Shown piece after piece: positions 4,816-7,805 of a DNA stretch of 7,805 nt (the first letter of the stretch is position 1; each line of letters starts with the position of its first letter). The stretch is taken from positions 1 through 7,805 of the forward strand of contig JASFMY010000188.1 in the NCBI GenBank assembly GCA_050117315.1, given 5' to 3'. Made by a program: the position numbers and the translations under genes. This DNA comes from JANQIV01 sp050117315. GTDB lineage: Bacteria > Bacteroidota > Ignavibacteria > Ignavibacteriales > Melioribacteraceae. The notes below the pieces were generated by a model. The model did no database searches and was not told where the DNA came from. It saw only the letters and a list, made by a program, of their open reading frames with translations.

Positions 4816-7620
4816 CTGAAAATTGGTATTTCCAAATATTCGAGGAGACTTAAATTAATTCAAAAAGTTATTCTCTTTACCTCGTTCGTGTTTCTTATCT
4901 TTCTTTTTTCCATTGGTTATCTAACTCAAAATATTCTTGAAAAAAATATCCACGATGATATAAAAAATTCCATGAATACTTTAATCATGGAAGAAGCACA
5001 AGATATGAACCTGAAGTTCAGGGAATTTGAAAAAATTGGAATTAATTCTGCAGAAACAATTACAGAATGGATAAACAGAAAAGTTGTTGTAGATGATTTT
5101 GAATTTAGCAAACGGTATCAAATAATAAATAAAGCTTTGAGGACCAATTTAAATAGTTTTGAGAACGATGATATATCCGGAGTGTTTTTATCCAATAAAA
5201 CAGAATTAAATGATAGAGTAAAAAAAATTATTGTAGCTACGGAAGAAAAATTTGACAACTATGTTAAAGCTATTGCCCCTTTTGTTTCTAATATGTATTT
5301 AATTACAAAGGAGCAGTTGATAAGAATTTACAGGAAAGATTGGGCTCTTGAAGTTGAACCCGACCATGATTTTAGCAAAGATCTATTTTATAAAATTGCC
5401 ACTCCGGAAAATAACCCTGAAAGAAAACCCTGCTGGACAAACCCTTATTATGATTCGATCTGGAAACACTGGATGACGAGTTTAATTACTCCCATTTATA
5501 TTGATGATGAATTTATAGGTATTGTTGGGCATGATATTTTTTTAGACGACATTTATAAATCTGTAAAAGACAAAAATTATTACAACTCCGGGTATGTTTA
5601 CCTATTTGATTCAAAAGGAAATATTATTGTCCATCCCAATTATCTCGACAAATTAATTAAAACTGCTGAAATGGGCACTCCTTTGAATACAAAAAACCTT
5701 AACAAGGAATTTGACAAAGTAATAAGCGAAATAATAGAAAACGATAAAAATAACAGGAAAGAATTAAACCTTGCGATATACAACTTAAACGGCAAATCCT
5801 ATTATTCATTCTATAATAAACTTGATATACTTGATTGGTATTTTGCCATTGAAATACCTGAAGAGGTTGTTATCAAACCAATAAACAAGTTTAGAACTCA
5901 ATTTATAATAGGCTCGGTTATAACGGTTATTTTTTTATTCGTGGTAGTTATAACGTTCATATACTTCGCAATTATTGTTCCTATCAAAAATCTTACAATA
6001 GTTTCCAACGAGATAAGACAGGGTAACCTTGATACAAAAGCGAGGGTAATTTATAACGACGAGATTGGAGGATTGACCCTTTCGTTCAATGAAATGGCGT
6101 CAAATTTGAAAAGAAGAATGATTGAATTAAAAGAAGCCGAAGAAAAGTACAAAACAATTTTTGATAATGCTGTTGAAGGGATTTACCAGACAGGGATTGA
6201 TGGTAGAATTCTCAACGCTAATCCTTCATTAGCAAAAATACTCGGTTTTGATGACGAAAAAGTACTTAAGCAACATATGAGCAGTAAGCTTTACGTTGAT
6301 CAGGGAAGGCGCGACGAGTTGGTGAAAATCTTTAACGAAAACGATACGGTGGAAAATTATGAGATCCAGCTTTATAAAAAAGATAAATCAAAAATCTGGG
6401 TATCGATAAATTCCAGGGGTGTTAGAAACGAAAAAGGAGAGCTGGTTTATATGGAAGGATTTATTACCGATATAACCCGCCGCAAAAAAACCGAAGAGTC
6501 GTTGAATTTTTCCAATTCGCTTTTGAGAACACAATTGAATACATCCATAGACGGAATTTTAATAGTTGATACAAAAGGGAAAATACTTACACTTAATAAA
6601 AAATTTATTGAAATGTGGAATATTCCGGGTGATGTAATAGAATTAAAATCGGATGAACTTGCACAGGTGGCCATTCAAGATAGTTTGAGAGATAACGAAG
6701 ATTATATGCAGAAAGTAAAATTCCTCTATGATAACCCTTCTGAAAAAAGCTATGATGTTCTTCACCTGAAAAATGATAAAATTTATGAAAGGTACTCTGT
6801 TTCGATCATCAGTCCTGATGACACATATTACGGAAGAGTATGGTATTTCCGTGATGTTACCGAACAAAGAAAAATTCAAAAAGAAATAATAAAATCAAGA
6901 GAAAAGGCTGTAGCTGCAAATAAACTTAAATCGGAATTTTTAGCCCAGGTATCACATGAAATCAGAACACCTATAAACGTAATTCTAAGTTTTACGAGCT
7001 TGCTTAGGGAGGAATTAAGTGAGAAAGTTGACATGGAGATGCATACAAGCTTTCATTCAATAAAAAATGCAGGCAAAAGAATAATCAGAACTATAGATTT
7101 AATTCTTAATATGTCCGAAATACAATCCGGCAGCTATGATTACAATGAAAAATCAATAGATATTTTGGAAGACGTAATTTTAAATATTTATGCCGAATAT
7201 AAACATGCTGCCAAAGATAAAGGACTGGAGCTAAGTATTATAAACGAAGCCGAGAATACTATAATTACGGCGGATGAATACACCGTATTCCAGATATTTC
7301 AGAACTTGATAGATAATGCGATTAAATACACGATTGAGGGTAAAATAGATATCGTTTTACAACAATTTGAAGATAAATTAACTATAAAAATAGTTGATAC
7401 CGGTATCGGTATTTCCGAGGATTACCTGCCGCAGTTATTTTCAGCATTCAGCCAGGAAGAAAAAGGGTACACCAGGAAATTTGAAGGTAACGGCCTGGGG
7501 TTGGCTTTAGTTAAAAAATATTGCGAACTGAATAACGCTGAAATTGAAGTTAAAAGCCGGAAAAATATCGGCTCTACATTTTCCGTAAGTTTCCAAACAA
7601 AAGTTTATAATTATAGCTAG
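4816..7620 (+). CDS. Double-Cache/HAMP/PAS/PAS sensor histidine kinase
   Basis: Large inner-membrane sensor kinase, 934 aa from the proposed CTG start (910 aa from GTG 4888). Numbers below count from CTG. Upstream of GTG 4888 the frame stays open to 4771 and contains no ATG, GTG or TTG. Starting at CTG 4816 restores a basic N-terminus (KIGISKYSRRLKLIQK) and a whole first membrane helix (about 18-37); GTG would cut that helix. Residues 40-360 form a periplasmic double-Cache sensor, with CWTNPYYD and GIVGHDIFLDDIY in its membrane-distal part. The Arg-Trp-Tyr core of amino-acid-binding Cache domains looks degenerate. TM2 is about 363-388 and HAMP 387-438. PAS1 covers about 440-558 (ending ITDITRRKKTEESL) and PAS2 about 565-685. 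HisKA has H714 (VSHEIRTP). The ATPase domain has N box N830/N834, G1 box DTGIGIS with D861, and G2 box GNGLGLAL near 891-898. There is no receiver domain and no adjacent regulator on this strand. The signal sensed is unknown. Confidence 0.9.
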   Translation: MKIGISKYSRRLKLIQKVILFTSFVFLIFLFSIGYLTQNILEKNIHDDIKNSMNTLIMEEAQDMNLKFREFEKIGINSAETITEWINRKVVVDDFEFSKRYQIINKALRTNLNSFENDDISGVFLSNKTELNDRVKKIIVATEEKFDNYVKAIAPFVSNMYLITKEQLIRIYRKDWALEVEPDHDFSKDLFYKIATPENNPERKPCWTNPYYDSIWKHWMTSLITPIYIDDEFIGIVGHDIFLDDIYKSVKDKNYYNSGYVYLFDSKGNIIVHPNYLDKLIKTAEMGTPLNTKNLNKEFDKVISEIIENDKNNRKELNLAIYNLNGKSYYSFYNKLDILDWYFAIEIPEEVVIKPINKFRTQFIIGSVITVIFLFVVVITFIYFAIIVPIKNLTIVSNEIRQGNLDTKARVIYNDEIGGLTLSFNEMASNLKRRMIELKEAEEKYKTIFDNAVEGIYQTGIDGRILNANPSLAKILGFDDEKVLKQHMSSKLYVDQGRRDELVKIFNENDTVENYEIQLYKKDKSKIWVSINSRGVRNEKGELVYMEGFITDITRRKKTEESLNFSNSLLRTQLNTSIDGILIVDTKGKILTLNKKFIEMWNIPGDVIELKSDELAQVAIQDSLRDNEDYMQKVKFLYDNPSEKSYDVLHLKNDKIYERYSVSIISPDDTYYGRVWYFRDVTEQRKIQKEIIKSREKAVAANKLKSEFLAQVSHEIRTPINVILSFTSLLREELSEKVDMEMHTSFHSIKNAGKRIIRTIDLILNMSEIQSGSYDYNEKSIDILEDVILNIYAEYKHAAKDKGLELSIINEAENTIITADEYTVFQIFQNLIDNAIKYTIEGKIDIVLQQFEDKLTIKIVDTGIGISEDYLPQLFSAFSQEEKGYTRKFEGNGLGLALVKKYCELNNAEIEVKSRKNIGSTFSVSFQTKVYNYS

Positions 7621-7805
7621 AGTCATGTCAAGTATATATTTTACAAAATTTACCCGAGAAATCACCAAAACGAAGGACTAAGTTCGGGCTTGCTGAAAAG
7701 CAAATAAGAGCTTAAAAAATAATAAGATAGGTGAATAAAACCCTGAAAAAGTGCAAGAGAAATAATAAATTGAAGAAAAAACATGTGCACTTAATAAGAG
7801 GAAAA
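7621..7805. other. Gene-free tail after the kinase
   Basis: This stretch has stops in all plus-strand frames and no recognisable gene. A 5-bp stem with a GAAA loop (TTGCT/AGCAA, 7690-7703) is the best hairpin after the kinase stop, but it lacks a following T tract and is a poor intrinsic terminator. AAGAGG at 7796-7801 could be a ribosome binding site for a plus-strand gene starting beyond the window; that cannot be tested here. Confidence 0.4.
7749..7792. repeat. Spaced 7-bp inverted repeat
   Basis: AAGTGCA (7749-7755) and TGCACTT (7786-7792) are exact reverse complements with 30 bp of A-rich sequence between them. The right arm overlaps the palindrome GTGCAC. It could form a weak stem or be two half-sites; chance is also plausible. 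Confidence 0.25.

Noticed and set aside
4926..6879. Minus-strand open frames opposite the large kinase.
   Set aside because: They are antisense shadows of conserved Cache and PAS coding sequence, with no independent support.
7653..7703. Possible terminator formed by CCCGA/TCGGG and TTGCT/AGCAA pairs after the kinase stop.
   Set aside because: Both stems are only 5 bp and no T run follows on either strand, so an intrinsic terminator cannot be claimed.

Overview
This is an A+T-rich window of about 7.8 kb holding five confident protein genes and no RNA genes, mobile elements or CRISPR. Two outer- or cell-envelope-type proteins and three signalling proteins suggest a Gram-negative organism. The protein style (an outer-membrane barrel ending in Phe, large PAS/Cache kinases, a receiver-cyclase fusion, Lys/Ile/Asn-rich sequence) fits the Bacteroidota/Ignavibacteriota/Chlorobiota group. 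That placement is an impression from composition and protein style only; no marker gene is present.

Left two thirds (34-4332, minus strand): four genes lie head to tail with gaps of 15, 9 and 9 bp, almost certainly one operon. In transcription order they are (1) an outer-membrane porin-like beta-barrel, (2) a secreted half-size PstS/phosphate-binding-like protein, (3) a membrane histidine kinase with a periplasmic four-helix-bundle sensor, and (4) a cytoplasmic response regulator whose output domain is a class III nucleotide cyclase. No ABC permease or ATPase is present. The most economical reading is a complete envelope-to-second-messenger pathway. A solute crosses the porin, is bound by the small periplasmic protein and is read by the kinase. 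The kinase then phosphorylates the receiver-cyclase and changes cAMP (or cGMP) output. The ligand is unknown; phosphate or another oxyanion is only suggested by family resemblance.

Middle (4333-4815): a 483-bp divergent intergenic region without a credible gene. It contains two neighbouring 22-bp inverted repeats (4470-4491, 4503-4524), a possible sigma70-like promoter and a 15-bp palindrome just upstream of the right-hand gene.

Right (about 4816-7620, plus strand): a large sensor kinase with double-Cache periplasmic, HAMP, PAS, PAS, HisKA and HATPase domains, and no receiver of its own. Its reading frame appears to begin at a CTG codon with a strong ribosome binding site; the first ATG/GTG/TTG in frame (GTG 4888) lies inside the first membrane helix. 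No dedicated response regulator accompanies it, so cross-talk with the receiver-cyclase next door is possible but unproven. The last 185 bp hold no gene that I can support.
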